DNA of 64,000 nt from Granulosicoccus sp045106475. Lineage in GTDB: Bacteria > Pseudomonadota > Gammaproteobacteria > Granulosicoccales > Granulosicoccaceae. Position 1 is the stretch's first letter. Every line of letters starts with the position of its first letter. Both the position numbers and the translations under genes were made by a program. This document shows, one piece after another, positions 14,826-23,514 of the stretch. Under the pieces are notes generated by a model. The model saw only the letters and a list, made by a program, of their open reading frames with translations, did no database searches and had not been told where the DNA came from. The stretch is taken from the NCBI GenBank assembly GCA_045106475.1, contig JBGCEO010000093.1, forward strand, positions 1-64,000. The letters are read 5' to 3'.

Positions 14826-17084
14826 ATGCCTGCAACAAAACTACATGCTGGATTTCTTGTCGGTTTAACCACAGCTGTGGTGCTTAGCATCTGGTTTGCT
14901 GCTCAGGTCACCGAAATTGCTTCCGGTCAGGCGATCGTATATCTGCTTGACTGGGTGCCGCGGCTGGATGTGCAGCTTGCGTTTCGCATTGACGGACTCA
15001 GCTTGCTGTTCTGTTTGCTGATCAGTTTTATCGGCACCATGGTTATCCTTTACACGTCGGAGTACTTCAAGGCGCACAGGGATCAGGGTCGTTTGCAGTG
15101 GCTGTTATTGGGTTTTATGCTGGCCATGCTCGGTCTTGTCACAGCCGATAACGTCATACTGCTTTTTATCTTCTGGGAACTGACCACCATCACCTCTTTC
15201 CTGCTGGTGGGTTTCGATCATGAAAACATCAAGGCACGCAGAGCTGCGTTGCAGGCCTTGCTGGTAACAGGGGCAGGAGGTTTGTTGCTGTTACTAGGTT
15301 TGATCTTGCTGGCGCATGTTGCTGGTAGCTATCGTTTGTCTGAAATCGTTGGCTCCGGCAATTTGATTAAAAACCATCCGGCTTATGTTCCGATCTTGAT
15401 ACTTATATTGATCGGAGCATTTACTAAATCGGCGCAATTTCCTTTTCACTTCTGGTTACCCAACGCAATGGCTGCGCCGTCTCCCGTGAGCGCCTACTTG
15501 CACTCTGCCACTATGGTTAAGGCAGGAATCTATCTCTTGGCGCGATTGCAGCCGTCGCTGGGTGGAACAGAATTGTGGTTTTATACCTTGTCGATAGCGG
15601 GTGCAATTACTGCAGTCTGGGCGTCGGTCATGGCCTTGCGACAAACCGATTTAAAGCTGATGCTGGCCTGGACCACGGTCATGGCGCTAGGCACTTTAAC
15701 GTTATTTCTGGGCTCTGATGTACGAATAGCCGCACTGGCAGCAATGACTTTTCTACTGGTGCATGCATTCTATAAATGCGCTTTGTTCCTCCTCATTGGT
15801 AATGTGGATTACGCAACAGGAACAAGGGAGGTCAATCAACTGGGCGGCTTGATGCGCGTGCTACCCATCACCGGCATAGTTGCGGCGGCGGCTGCATTTT
15901 CGATGGCAGGATTTCCACCTTTTTTAGGCTTCATAGGTAAGGAGCTTAAGTACGAAGGGGCTTTGGCCATTGCTGAGGAGCCAGCTTTGATTGCAGGTGC
16001 TGCTCTGGCTGCCAATGCGATGATGGTGGCAGTAGCATTGACTATCGTCATTCGCGTGTTTGTGCGGGGTGAAACAAAATCTTCCCGTCACCCCATACGT
16101 GAGGTACCTTTTCGGATGTGGATTGGGCCTATGCTGTTGGCGAGTGCCGGTTTGTTTACAGGAATTTATCCTGATGTACTGGCGCGAAGCATTATTCAAC
16201 CTGCGCTTAATGAGGTGTTGCTGCAAGAGACTCAGGTAAAGCTATCGCTGTGGCATGGCATCAATGTTCCATTGATGCTCAGTGTGGCTACAGTTGTCAT
16301 TGGTTGCATATTGTTTCTTCGTATCAACATCATTCGCGATCGACTAAATCGGCTCATTGCCGCCTGGCCGCTGAGTGGTGACTCGGTTTATAAAGCACTA
16401 CTGGCTGGCGTAGAACTATTCGCCCGCAGGCTAACTGACCAATTACAAACTGGTTCGCTGAGTCATTATCTCACCATCATATTCAGTGTTTTTGTGATTG
16501 TGACAGGAGCCGCTTGGATCTTTAATAGCGTGCCGTTGCTCACGGTGACTGAACCGACAGATATTCCACCTCTGGCTTTGTTAGTGGTATTTCTGATGAT
16601 TGGCTCAACGTTGGCTGTCGCGGTGAGTAAATCACGTCTGTTGTCCATCTGTGCATTGGGCATAGTGGGCAGTGGAGTGGCGATTATATTTCTCATCTTT
16701 GGTGCAATCGATGTGGCCATCACGCAGTTGATGGTAGAGACGCTTTTTGTGGTGCTGGTTGCTGCTGTGATGCTCAAACTACCCAAGTTTCCTGGCACGG
16801 AACACCCAGGTCTCGGCGGTCGACTGCGTGATGCCAGTATTGCAATTGGCTGCGGAATCGTTATTGCGCTGATAACCATCAGTGTGGCCGGATCACCGCT
16901 TGATCTGTCGGTAACCGAATTCTTTGAAAGCGCCAGTTTGCCGGAAGCCTACGGCCGAAACATAGTAAACGTTATCTTGGTTGACTTTCGCGCCCTGGAT
17001 ACCCTGGGCGAAGTTGCGGTGGTTGCAACGGCCGCGCTTGCGGTGATCGCTCTAGTCACTGTGCGACCTGGTCGCTCTCGCTGA
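14826..17084 (+). CDS. mnhA: Na+/H+ antiporter subunit A (MrpA/MnhA), short N-terminus
   Basis: MrpA is the large NuoL-like subunit of the multisubunit Mrp Na+/H+ antiporter. Here it has 752 residues. The channel Glu lies in FIFWELTTITSF (Glu118) and the key Lys in GAFTKSAQFPFHFWLP (Lys201). The C-terminus carries the MrpB-like part with GRNIVNVILVDFRALDTLGE. Both key residues lie about 20 positions earlier than I expect, and the chain opens directly with what should be the second helix. An in-frame TAA immediately precedes the ATG, so no longer start is possible in this frame. It heads a seven-gene operon. Confidence 0.93.
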   Translation: MPATKLHAGFLVGLTTAVVLSIWFAAQVTEIASGQAIVYLLDWVPRLDVQLAFRIDGLSLLFCLLISFIGTMVILYTSEYFKAHRDQGRLQWLLLGFMLAMLGLVTADNVILLFIFWELTTITSFLLVGFDHENIKARRAALQALLVTGAGGLLLLLGLILLAHVAGSYRLSEIVGSGNLIKNHPAYVPILILILIGAFTKSAQFPFHFWLPNAMAAPSPVSAYLHSATMVKAGIYLLARLQPSLGGTELWFYTLSIAGAITAVWASVMALRQTDLKLMLAWTTVMALGTLTLFLGSDVRIAALAAMTFLLVHAFYKCALFLLIGNVDYATGTREVNQLGGLMRVLPITGIVAAAAAFSMAGFPPFLGFIGKELKYEGALAIAEEPALIAGAALAANAMMVAVALTIVIRVFVRGETKSSRHPIREVPFRMWIGPMLLASAGLFTGIYPDVLARSIIQPALNEVLLQETQVKLSLWHGINVPLMLSVATVVIGCILFLRINIIRDRLNRLIAAWPLSGDSVYKALLAGVELFARRLTDQLQTGSLSHYLTIIFSVFVIVTGAAWIFNSVPLLTVTEPTDIPPLALLVVFLMIGSTLAVAVSKSRLLSICALGIVGSGVAIIFLIFGAIDVAITQLMVETLFVVLVAAVMLKLPKFPGTEHPGLGGRLRDASIAIGCGIVIALITISVAGSPLDLSVTEFFESASLPEAYGRNIVNVILVDFRALDTLGEVAVVATAALAVIALVTVRPGRSR

Positions 17085-17097
17085 TGAGTAAGCCAAT

Positions 17098-17517
17098 ATG
17101 AACTCTATTATCTTTACCACTGCCTGTCGGTTATTGATGGGTTTGATGCTGCTGTTCTCCCTGTTTCTGCTATGGCGAGGTCACAATGAGCCTGGCGGCG
17201 GTTTCATAGGAGGGCTGGTTGCCGCAGCTGGTCTGGTTGTTTATGGCTTGGCGGATGGCACGCAATCAATGCGAGCGATACTGCGTACAGATCCGAGAAA
17301 CATTGCACTTGCAGGACTCTTGCTGGCGATTGTCGCCGGCTTGCTGCCTGCGTTCTCAGGGCTGGATTTCTTAACAGGTCTTTGGGTATTCATCGGCGCT
17401 ACTGCAACTGATAAAGGCCTGGCATTGGGTACGCCTTTGTTGTTTGATATCGGGGTTTATCTTGCTGTGTTAGGCGGCGTAGTCGGAATGGTAGTAGCGC
17501 TGGAGGAATCACTCTAG
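17098..17517 (+). CDS. mnhB: Na+/H+ antiporter subunit B (MrpB/MnhB)
   Basis: MrpB is a small four-helix subunit (139 residues) of the Mrp antiporter. It has the conserved opening segment LFSLFLLWRGHNEPGGGFIGGLVAA (residues about 20-44, loop HNEPGGGF) and a C-terminal LLFDIGVYLAVLG. It follows mnhA by 13 bp, and its stop codon overlaps the GTG start of mnhC by one base, so translation is likely coupled. Confidence 0.95.
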   Translation: MNSIIFTTACRLLMGLMLLFSLFLLWRGHNEPGGGFIGGLVAAAGLVVYGLADGTQSMRAILRTDPRNIALAGLLLAIVAGLLPAFSGLDFLTGLWVFIGATATDKGLALGTPLLFDIGVYLAVLGGVVGMVVALEESL

Positions 17518-17915
17518 TGGAATTGCTCTTTGGACTACTCACTGGTGTTTTAATGGCTGGAGGAGTGTGGCTCATTCTGAGTCGTAATCTGGTTAGATTT
17601 CTATTTGGTCTGGTGTTAATCAGTAACGTGGCCAATTTGGTGATTTTTGCATCTGGCGGTGTTGTAGAAGGTCGACCCCCTTTAATTGGAGATTCCGGTG
17701 TCGTAGCAGGTGTTGCTAATTCGCTGCCACAGGCACTGGTACTGACGGCTATCGTTATCGGCTTTGGTCTGGTGTCCTTTACGTTGACCTTGGCACTGCG
17801 AAGTTGGCAGGCAATCGGTACAACTAATGTTGAAGACATGTCGTTGAGTGAGCAACGCCATGGTGAAACTGATGGGCAGGGCGGTGCAAGAGCTGTGGGT
17901 GAGTCACGCCGATGA
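17517..17915 (+). CDS. mnhC: Na+/H+ antiporter subunit C (MrpC/MnhC)
   Basis: This is a NuoK-like subunit of 132 residues with three membrane helices, including NLVRFLFGLVLISNVANLVIF and the SLPQALVLTAIVIGFGLVSF segment typical of MrpC. The start is GTG, sharing a base with the mnhB stop. The C-terminal 30 residues are polar and overlap the start of mnhD by four bases. Confidence 0.94.
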   Translation: MELLFGLLTGVLMAGGVWLILSRNLVRFLFGLVLISNVANLVIFASGGVVEGRPPLIGDSGVVAGVANSLPQALVLTAIVIGFGLVSFTLTLALRSWQAIGTTNVEDMSLSEQRHGETDGQGGARAVGESRR

Positions 17916-19489
17916 GTTGGTTACTGGTCAGTTGCTTGATAACACCCATGCTCACAGCCATCGTTGCCTTTTTATGGCCGGGTGGGCGCAGGGCCAAAGG
18001 CCTGGTGAGTGTTTTTGGTGCGCTCTTGTTGAGCTTGTTGGCGGCACTGCTGCTAAGAACTGTCTGGTTAGAGGGTCCGCTTAGTGCGCAGATGGGCGGC
18101 TGGCAGGCACCCATGGGTATCAGCCTTGTTGCCGATCATTTGAGTGCAATGCTGGTCATGGTCAGTGCGTTGGTGGGCCTTGCTGTCAGTGTTTATGCCT
18201 TGTCCGATATAGATTCTGAACGTGCAAGAGGGGGCTTCGATACGTTTCTGCAGATTCTGCTCACAGGTGTTGTTGGAGCTTTTCTGACCGGTGATTTGTT
18301 TAACCTGTATGTCTGGTTTGAGGTGATGTTGATTTCTTCTTTCGCTCTGATGGTTCTCGGTGGCGATAAGGTTCAATTGGATGGAGCAGTCAAGTATGTG
18401 GCGATTAATCTTGTTTCAACGGTGCTGCTACTAACCGCCATCGGCCTTGTATATGGACTGGCTGGCACATTGAATATGGCTGATCTGAATATTGCGCTTG
18501 CAGAGCTGGAAAATCAGGGTCTTGTATCTGTCGTATCAGTTTTGTTTCTGGTTGCGTTCGGGATTAAGGCTGCAGTATTTCCGTTGTATTTCTGGTTGCC
18601 TGCCTCTTACCATACCCTCCCTATCAGTATTGCTACTGTGTTTGCTGCACTGATGACTAAAGTGGGTGTGTATGCGTTGATTCGAACATTTACGCTTATA
18701 TTCACAGCTCACAACGATGTCATAGAACAGCTCATCCTAGGCGTTGCACTAGCGACCATGTTGGTGGGTGTACTGGGTGCAATATCACATACCAATATCA
18801 GGCGTATTCTGTCATATCACGTCATAGCGTCGATTGGCTTTATGCTTATCGGGCTTGGACTTGGTTCTGCATTGGCGATGTCTGCTTCCATTTTTTACAT
18901 GATTCAAGGCATCTTGATAAAAGCCTTGTTGTTCATGATTGTTGGCATGGTGGAGAAACGCGGCAACAGCAGCGAACTGGCTGAGCTTGGAGGTTTGTAT
19001 CGATCATCTCCTGGCTTGTCGATACTATTTTTGCTGGTAGCTCTTGCGCTAGTGGGAATCCCGCCACTGTCCGGGTTTTGGGCAAAGCTAATGGTATTGG
19101 AAGCTGGGGTTTTGCATGAATCCTGGTGGATGATCAGCATAGTATTATTGACAAGCTTGCTGACGTTCATTCCTTTAATGAGAATTTGGTTTGAGGCATT
19201 CTGGAAACCTGCGCCGGTCAACGATCTGGAAAGCCCGACATCGTCCATCAGCTCAACAGCTTCCACCCCTGTTAATGCTGATAGTGCTGATCCGTTTCGG
19301 TCCTCGTTTTTCCGACTTATTCCTGTGTTAAGTCTGTCTGCCATTTTGTTGCTGATCGGCATGAACCCTACATCGCTTATCGACCTTGCCGATTTGGCGG
19401 CCAAGAGTGTGCTTGATGTCAGTGCTTATAGAGAAGTAGTACTAGGAGCCCAGGATGTAGCTTCTGCAACGAGGGAGCAAAGCTTGTGA
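17912..19489 (+). CDS. mnhD: Na+/H+ antiporter subunit D (MrpD/MnhD)
   Basis: MrpD is the second NuoM/NuoN-like proton-translocating subunit, with 525 residues and about 14 helices. The conserved membrane Glu lies in FNLYVWFEVMLISSF near residue 137 and the Lys in AFGIKAAVFPLYFWLP near residue 221. The loop ISHTNIRRILSYHVIASIG is also typical. A Ser/Thr/Pro-rich linker (about residues 435-460, SPTSSISSTAST) before the last helices is unusual and weakly conserved. Overlaps with mnhC and mnhE are four bases each. Confidence 0.95.
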   Translation: MSWLLVSCLITPMLTAIVAFLWPGGRRAKGLVSVFGALLLSLLAALLLRTVWLEGPLSAQMGGWQAPMGISLVADHLSAMLVMVSALVGLAVSVYALSDIDSERARGGFDTFLQILLTGVVGAFLTGDLFNLYVWFEVMLISSFALMVLGGDKVQLDGAVKYVAINLVSTVLLLTAIGLVYGLAGTLNMADLNIALAELENQGLVSVVSVLFLVAFGIKAAVFPLYFWLPASYHTLPISIATVFAALMTKVGVYALIRTFTLIFTAHNDVIEQLILGVALATMLVGVLGAISHTNIRRILSYHVIASIGFMLIGLGLGSALAMSASIFYMIQGILIKALLFMIVGMVEKRGNSSELAELGGLYRSSPGLSILFLLVALALVGIPPLSGFWAKLMVLEAGVLHESWWMISIVLLTSLLTFIPLMRIWFEAFWKPAPVNDLESPTSSISSTASTPVNADSADPFRSSFFRLIPVLSLSAILLLIGMNPTSLIDLADLAAKSVLDVSAYREVVLGAQDVASATREQSL

Positions 19490-19959
19490 GTCCATTTGCG
19501 ATAAATCTTGCATTGGCTGTCGTTTGGGCAGCATTGTCCGGGAGTTTTACACTGGCCAGTCTTATGGTTGGATTTATCGTGGGGTATTTTACCCTTTGGG
19601 TCATGCAGCCTCTTTTTCCGGCAAGTCGATATTGTCAAAAACTACTAGGAGTTACCAGGCTTGCATTATTTTTTATCTGGGAGCTGATGGTGTCGAGTTT
19701 GAGAGTTGCCTGGAGTGTGATTATGCCTTTACGGCAGAGTAAGCCTGGAATAATCAGCATCCCGCTGGACGTTAGTAGCGATACCGAGATTACCGTTCTG
19801 GGTAATCTGATTTCACTAACACCCGGTTCCTTATCGCTGGATGTGTCGGAAAACAGGAAACATCTGGTTGTACATGCGATGTTCATTGAAGACCCGCAAG
19901 CCTTTCGACGAGATATCAAGCAGGGCATGGAACATCGTGTCCAGGAGGCTTTACGCTAG
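19486..19959 (+). CDS. mnhE: Na+/H+ antiporter subunit E (MrpE/MnhE)
   Basis: This 157-residue subunit has two or three N-terminal helices and a C-terminal cytoplasmic domain with the family landmark NLISLTPGSLSLDV, followed by LVVHAMFIEDP. It starts with GTG at 19486, overlapping mnhD by four bases, and its TAG overlaps the GTG start of mnhF by one base. Confidence 0.94.
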   Translation: MSPFAINLALAVVWAALSGSFTLASLMVGFIVGYFTLWVMQPLFPASRYCQKLLGVTRLALFFIWELMVSSLRVAWSVIMPLRQSKPGIISIPLDVSSDTEITVLGNLISLTPGSLSLDVSENRKHLVVHAMFIEDPQAFRRDIKQGMEHRVQEALR

Positions 19960-20327
19960 TGATCTCAATTTCAGCTGCATTGGACATCGCCATGGCGCTG
20001 ACAGTTGTTGGCCTGGTTGCCGCGAGCATTCGGCTCATTCTGGGCCCCACTCGCGCCGACCGAGTGGTAGCTTTGGATTTGATAACGGTGTTGTTGGTGT
20101 CTATCGCTGCCCAGCTGTCCTTGTTATACAAAGAAGCTGCCTATCTTGATCTGGGCCTGGCCATAGCATTGGTGGGGTTCCTGGCAACTGTGGCGTTTGC
20201 CCGTTACATTGAGAGAGCGCCTGGATCATCCACCATTGCTAACAGTGACGCGTTAGCTAGTGAACGAGACAGTCCCGATCAGGAATACGATGATATGAGT
20301 TCCACGTCGAAGGGGTCCACAACGTGA
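19959..20327 (+). CDS. mnhF: Na+/H+ antiporter subunit F (MrpF/MnhF)
   Basis: This is a three-helix subunit of 122 residues. It contains the typical IRLILGPTRADRVVALDLI segment, whose Asp (near residue 37) is conserved in MrpF, and YLDLGLAIALVGFLATVAFARYIE. The last 30 residues are a polar Ser/Asp/Glu-rich tail longer than usual. GTG start, four-base overlap with mnhG. Confidence 0.94.
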   Translation: MISISAALDIAMALTVVGLVAASIRLILGPTRADRVVALDLITVLLVSIAAQLSLLYKEAAYLDLGLAIALVGFLATVAFARYIERAPGSSTIANSDALASERDSPDQEYDDMSSTSKGSTT

Positions 20328-20674
20328 GCCATTTTCTGATTGTTTTTTTACTGTTAGGTGGCGGAATTTTTGCTGCTATAGCGGGAATTGGCTTGCTGCG
20401 ATTTCCAGATGTTTTGATGCGTATGCATGCTTCCACCAAGGCCGGCACGCTCGGTGTCGGACTCAGTGTTATTAGCGTGGCTATCTTCTTTGCAGATGAT
20501 ATTGTCACAACCAGGGTTATCTTGACAGTCAGCTTTATACTGTTAACTGCACCTGTTGCTGCTCATCTTATCGGCAGAGCTGCCTACCGCACCGCAAGTC
20601 CTTTGTGGTCTCCAACCATTATCGAAGATGATAGTGCACGGCAAGACAGCGATAGAGTTACGCCTTATGAGTAA
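20324..20674 (+). CDS. mnhG: Na+/H+ antiporter subunit G (MrpG/MnhG)
   Basis: This is a three-helix subunit of 116 residues with the diagnostic AGIGLLRFPDVLMRMHASTKAGTLG stretch (about 21-45; core RFPDVLMRMHA). A helix ILTVSFILLTAPVAAHLIGRAAY follows. It completes mrpABCDEFG in the canonical order. The GTG start overlaps mnhF, and a small frame begins inside its last codons. Confidence 0.95.
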   Translation: MSHFLIVFLLLGGGIFAAIAGIGLLRFPDVLMRMHASTKAGTLGVGLSVISVAIFFADDIVTTRVILTVSFILLTAPVAAHLIGRAAYRTASPLWSPTIIEDDSARQDSDRVTPYE

Positions 20675-20828
20675 TTCTTCACATCCTTGTGCCGGGAATA
20701 CCTTTGTTGAACCCAAGCCATCGCTGCCGCAAGTATCTGGCTTGGATGCGATTTTGCAGGTACCTGAGCTGATGTCCATTGTTGAATCGTCTGATGGGCC
20801 AATGCCTATGCAAATCGAGAAGCACTAA
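20667..20828 (+). CDS. Possible 53-residue ORF at the end of the mrp operon
   Basis: An ATG at 20667 overlaps the last eight bases of mnhG and opens a 53-codon frame (MSNSSHPCAGNTFVEPKPSL...) that ends five bases before the next gene's ATG. The product is polar and Pro/Ser-rich with no membrane helix or known motif. Its only support is the tight packing, which fills an otherwise empty 160-bp gap. I do not recognise it, and it may be non-coding. Confidence 0.35.
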   Translation: MSNSSHPCAGNTFVEPKPSLPQVSGLDAILQVPELMSIVESSDGPMPMQIEKH

Positions 20829-20833
20829 TACCT

Positions 20834-21772
20834 ATGTTCTTATACTCAATGGCTATAGCAGGAGGGTGTGTTGGGCTTTACCTGGGTGGCAATAACCTGC
20901 TTAAAGGTGCCACTGCTATCGGTCAAAAGCTTGGCTGGTCCGCAGCTGTTATCGGGTTCGTTCTGGTGTCACTAGGAACAAGCGCACCTGAACTGTTCGT
21001 AAGTGCGGGAGCCGCCTTGCAGGGTTATGGGGATGTGGCTGCAGGCAATGTTGTAGGATCGAATATCGTTAACATCGCTATAGTGCTCGGACTAGGCGCT
21101 CTGATTTTACCTCTGACCATCAATCGATCTATTCGGCTTCATCAGCTGCCGCTCATGGTGCTTATCACAGTGCTGGGATTTGTTTTTCTTCTTGACGGGT
21201 ATTTGGGGCGCCTTGAGAGCCTGGTACTTTTGCTTGCCGCATTGGGCAGCGTCTGGTGGGCCATGAAAATCGATGGCGTTCCCGATTTAGAAAAAACGCT
21301 CGGTGAGGAGTTAGATTCCACCAGCGATCAAGGTAATCTGATGAGCGCCATATGGGTTCTGTCCGGCATATTGCTGCTGGTAGCAGGCGCTGAGGGTCTT
21401 ATTTGGGGTGGGGTAGGGTTGGCAGCAACATTTGGCGTGCCCGATGCTTTAATCGCCTTAACGGTCACATCCATCGGAACAGGTCTGCCGGAAATCACGG
21501 CGACCGTCCTGGCCGTTGCCAAGCGAGAAACAGATCTGGCTGTTGGCAACGTGGTTGGATCCAATTTATTGAACATTGGCTTGGTACTTGGTGTCAGTGG
21601 ATTGATAACACCTATTAATAGCGGAGGAGTTGGGCTTTTCCCTCTGAGTATTATGCTCGGCGCAACCTTATTGCTCGTTGTGCTGTCATGGCGACCTGGC
21701 TACGTGGCGCGTTGGATGGGAGGAACGCTGCTCACAGGTTTTGCTGCTTACACGTTTTTTCTGGTTCAGTAA
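20834..21772 (+). CDS. Calcium/sodium antiporter, YrbG family
   Basis: This is a 312-residue inner-membrane cation exchanger with the two inverted alpha-repeats of the Ca2+:cation antiporter superfamily. The first is GTSAPELFVSAGAAL...GNVVGSNIVNIAIVLG at about 48-90 and the second is GTGLPEITATV...GNVVGSNLLNIGLVLG at about 216-256. The acidic residue in each GT(S/G)xPE repeat is the ion site. Its place directly after mrp and before nhaR fits a role in sodium handling. Confidence 0.93.
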   Translation: MFLYSMAIAGGCVGLYLGGNNLLKGATAIGQKLGWSAAVIGFVLVSLGTSAPELFVSAGAALQGYGDVAAGNVVGSNIVNIAIVLGLGALILPLTINRSIRLHQLPLMVLITVLGFVFLLDGYLGRLESLVLLLAALGSVWWAMKIDGVPDLEKTLGEELDSTSDQGNLMSAIWVLSGILLLVAGAEGLIWGGVGLAATFGVPDALIALTVTSIGTGLPEITATVLAVAKRETDLAVGNVVGSNLLNIGLVLGVSGLITPINSGGVGLFPLSIMLGATLLLVVLSWRPGYVARWMGGTLLTGFAAYTFFLVQ

Positions 21773-21804
21773 TTTTCTGCTGAATCAATCAACTGATATC
21801 TGGC

Positions 21805-22716
21805 ATGCGACATCTAAACTATAATCATCTACTCTATTTCCACACGGTTGCCCGTGAAGGCAGTGTCGCGCAGGCAGCCAAAGTGTTACACCTGACACCT
21901 CAGACGGTGAGTGGTCAGATCAAATTGCTGGAAGATGTTGTCGGTGAACCTTTGTTCTTAAGGGTTGGTCGAGGGCTTACTCTGTCTGATACTGGACGAG
22001 TGGTGCAAACCTATGCAGAAGAGATTTTCTCGGTTGGCACAGCCCTGGCTCAACGTCTGCAAAATACAGGACAAGAAAATCTACGGGCTCTCAGAGTTGG
22101 AATCGTAGACTCCTTCCCTAAGTTACTGGCCTGCCGGTTGCTGAGCGTAACCTTGAGTGATTCTGAACCGGCGCGGCTATCGTGTTCGGAAGGAAAACTC
22201 GAAGCACTATTAGCCGATTTGTCTGTACACAAACTGGATTTAATTTTATCTGACAGGCCCGTTCCGACTGAACTAAACGTAAGAGCTTACAACCATGTAC
22301 TGGGTTCGAGTAATCTGGCGTTTTTTGCGCCGAATGATTGGCCTCAGGATCTCTCTGGAAATTTTCCACAGTCTCTGGCTAATGTTTCGGTGTTGTTGCC
22401 GGATTCTTCCAGCGCTCTTAGAAGAAGCCTGGATCATTGGTTTGATGAAATCGATATTGTGCCGAGGGTGGTTGCAGAATTTGACGACAGCGCTTTGATG
22501 AAAACTTTTGGAGAAGCCGGCTTGGGAGCTTTTCCAGCTCCGGAAATCATTGCCGATGATATCGCTCGCAGCTTCAACTCGAAACGCATTGGATTGATTA
22601 ATGGAGTGACAGAAACGTTTATAGCTATCTCTCCACAACGTCGATTGCGTCACCCTTCAGTATTGCGAATTGCGCGACTGGCCAAACAAGCACTGGCATC
22701 CCATACAAAATCGTAA
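21805..22716 (+). CDS. nhaR: LysR-family Na+-responsive regulator NhaR
   Basis: This 303-residue LysR regulator opens with MRHLNYNHLLYFHTVAREGS and a helix-turn-helix with LTPQTVSGQIKLLE. It is very similar in wording to E. coli NhaR (NYNHLYYF, LTPQTITGQI, and later DLILSDRPV and AEFDDSALMKTFGEAG). E. coli NhaR activates the sodium/proton antiporter nhaA when Na+ is high. Here it follows the mrp operon and the YrbG-type exchanger on the same strand, so these are likely targets. The protein has the normal length. Confidence 0.92.
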   Translation: MRHLNYNHLLYFHTVAREGSVAQAAKVLHLTPQTVSGQIKLLEDVVGEPLFLRVGRGLTLSDTGRVVQTYAEEIFSVGTALAQRLQNTGQENLRALRVGIVDSFPKLLACRLLSVTLSDSEPARLSCSEGKLEALLADLSVHKLDLILSDRPVPTELNVRAYNHVLGSSNLAFFAPNDWPQDLSGNFPQSLANVSVLLPDSSSALRRSLDHWFDEIDIVPRVVAEFDDSALMKTFGEAGLGAFPAPEIIADDIARSFNSKRIGLINGVTETFIAISPQRRLRHPSVLRIARLAKQALASHTKS

Positions 22717-22801
22717 AGTTACAACAAAGGCAGGGACATCTTAAAAGCCGATAGTATGTCTGTTGGCACAGACGCATTGGTCTATCAGCCCCGGAGACAA
22801 T

Positions 22802-23482
22802 ATGCACATCTTATTAGTGGAGGACGACCCCCACACTGCGGATTATGCGGCTCGTGGATTCAAAGAGGCTGGCCACGTTGTTGATGTGCTGGACAACGGT
22901 AGAGAGGCCGTGATTCAGTGCTTGCAAACAGAGTATGACGTTTTGGTTGTTGATCGTATGCTGCCCGGTATGGACGGCCTGTCGGTGGTCAAGAGTCTGC
23001 GCGCATCAGGCAATAAATCACCGGTAATTTTTCTAACTGCGGTATCGGGTGTTGATGATCGCGTTGCAGGTCTTGAGGCAGGAGCCGATGACTACCTGAC
23101 CAAGCCTTTTGCGTTTTCCGAGCTACTTGCCAGAGTCAATGCTCTTGCGCGAAGACCAGCGACCTCCGTTGAAATAACCCATCTGCAGGTGGCAGACTTG
23201 TATCTGGATCTATTAGCGCGGACGGCTCGCAGAGGTGGCCAGGATATCGAACTGCAACCTCGAGAATTCACCTTGCTTGAGGTACTTATGCGTAATGAAG
23301 GGCGGGTGGTAAGCCGCACCATGTTACTGGAGCAGGTATGGGATTTTCATTTTGATCCGAAAACCAGCGTAGTAGAAACCCATATAAGTCGCTTGCGGGG
23401 TAAGATTGACAAACCGTTTCCGGAGCAGCTTCTGCACACTGTACGCAATCTTGGGTATAGCCTGCATCCGGCGCGCTCATGA
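22802..23482 (+). CDS. OmpR-family response regulator
   Basis: This 226-residue regulator has a receiver domain (acidic pocket Asp8/Asp9 in LLVEDDPH, phosphoacceptor Asp51 in LVVDRMLPGMDG, Lys in DYLTKPF) and a C-terminal winged helix ending in VVETHISRLRGKIDKPF...LHTVRNLGYSL. The start at 22802 places the receiver motif at the N-terminus; an upstream in-frame start adds 13 unrelated residues. It is transcribed with the histidine kinase 32 bp downstream. The sequence is closest in style to CusR/QseB-type regulators. The signal is unknown. Confidence 0.92.
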   Translation: MHILLVEDDPHTADYAARGFKEAGHVVDVLDNGREAVIQCLQTEYDVLVVDRMLPGMDGLSVVKSLRASGNKSPVIFLTAVSGVDDRVAGLEAGADDYLTKPFAFSELLARVNALARRPATSVEITHLQVADLYLDLLARTARRGGQDIELQPREFTLLEVLMRNEGRVVSRTMLLEQVWDFHFDPKTSVVETHISRLRGKIDKPFPEQLLHTVRNLGYSLHPARS

Positions 23483-23514
23483 CCGAGCCTAGTTGCAAGA
23501 TCTGACGATACCTG

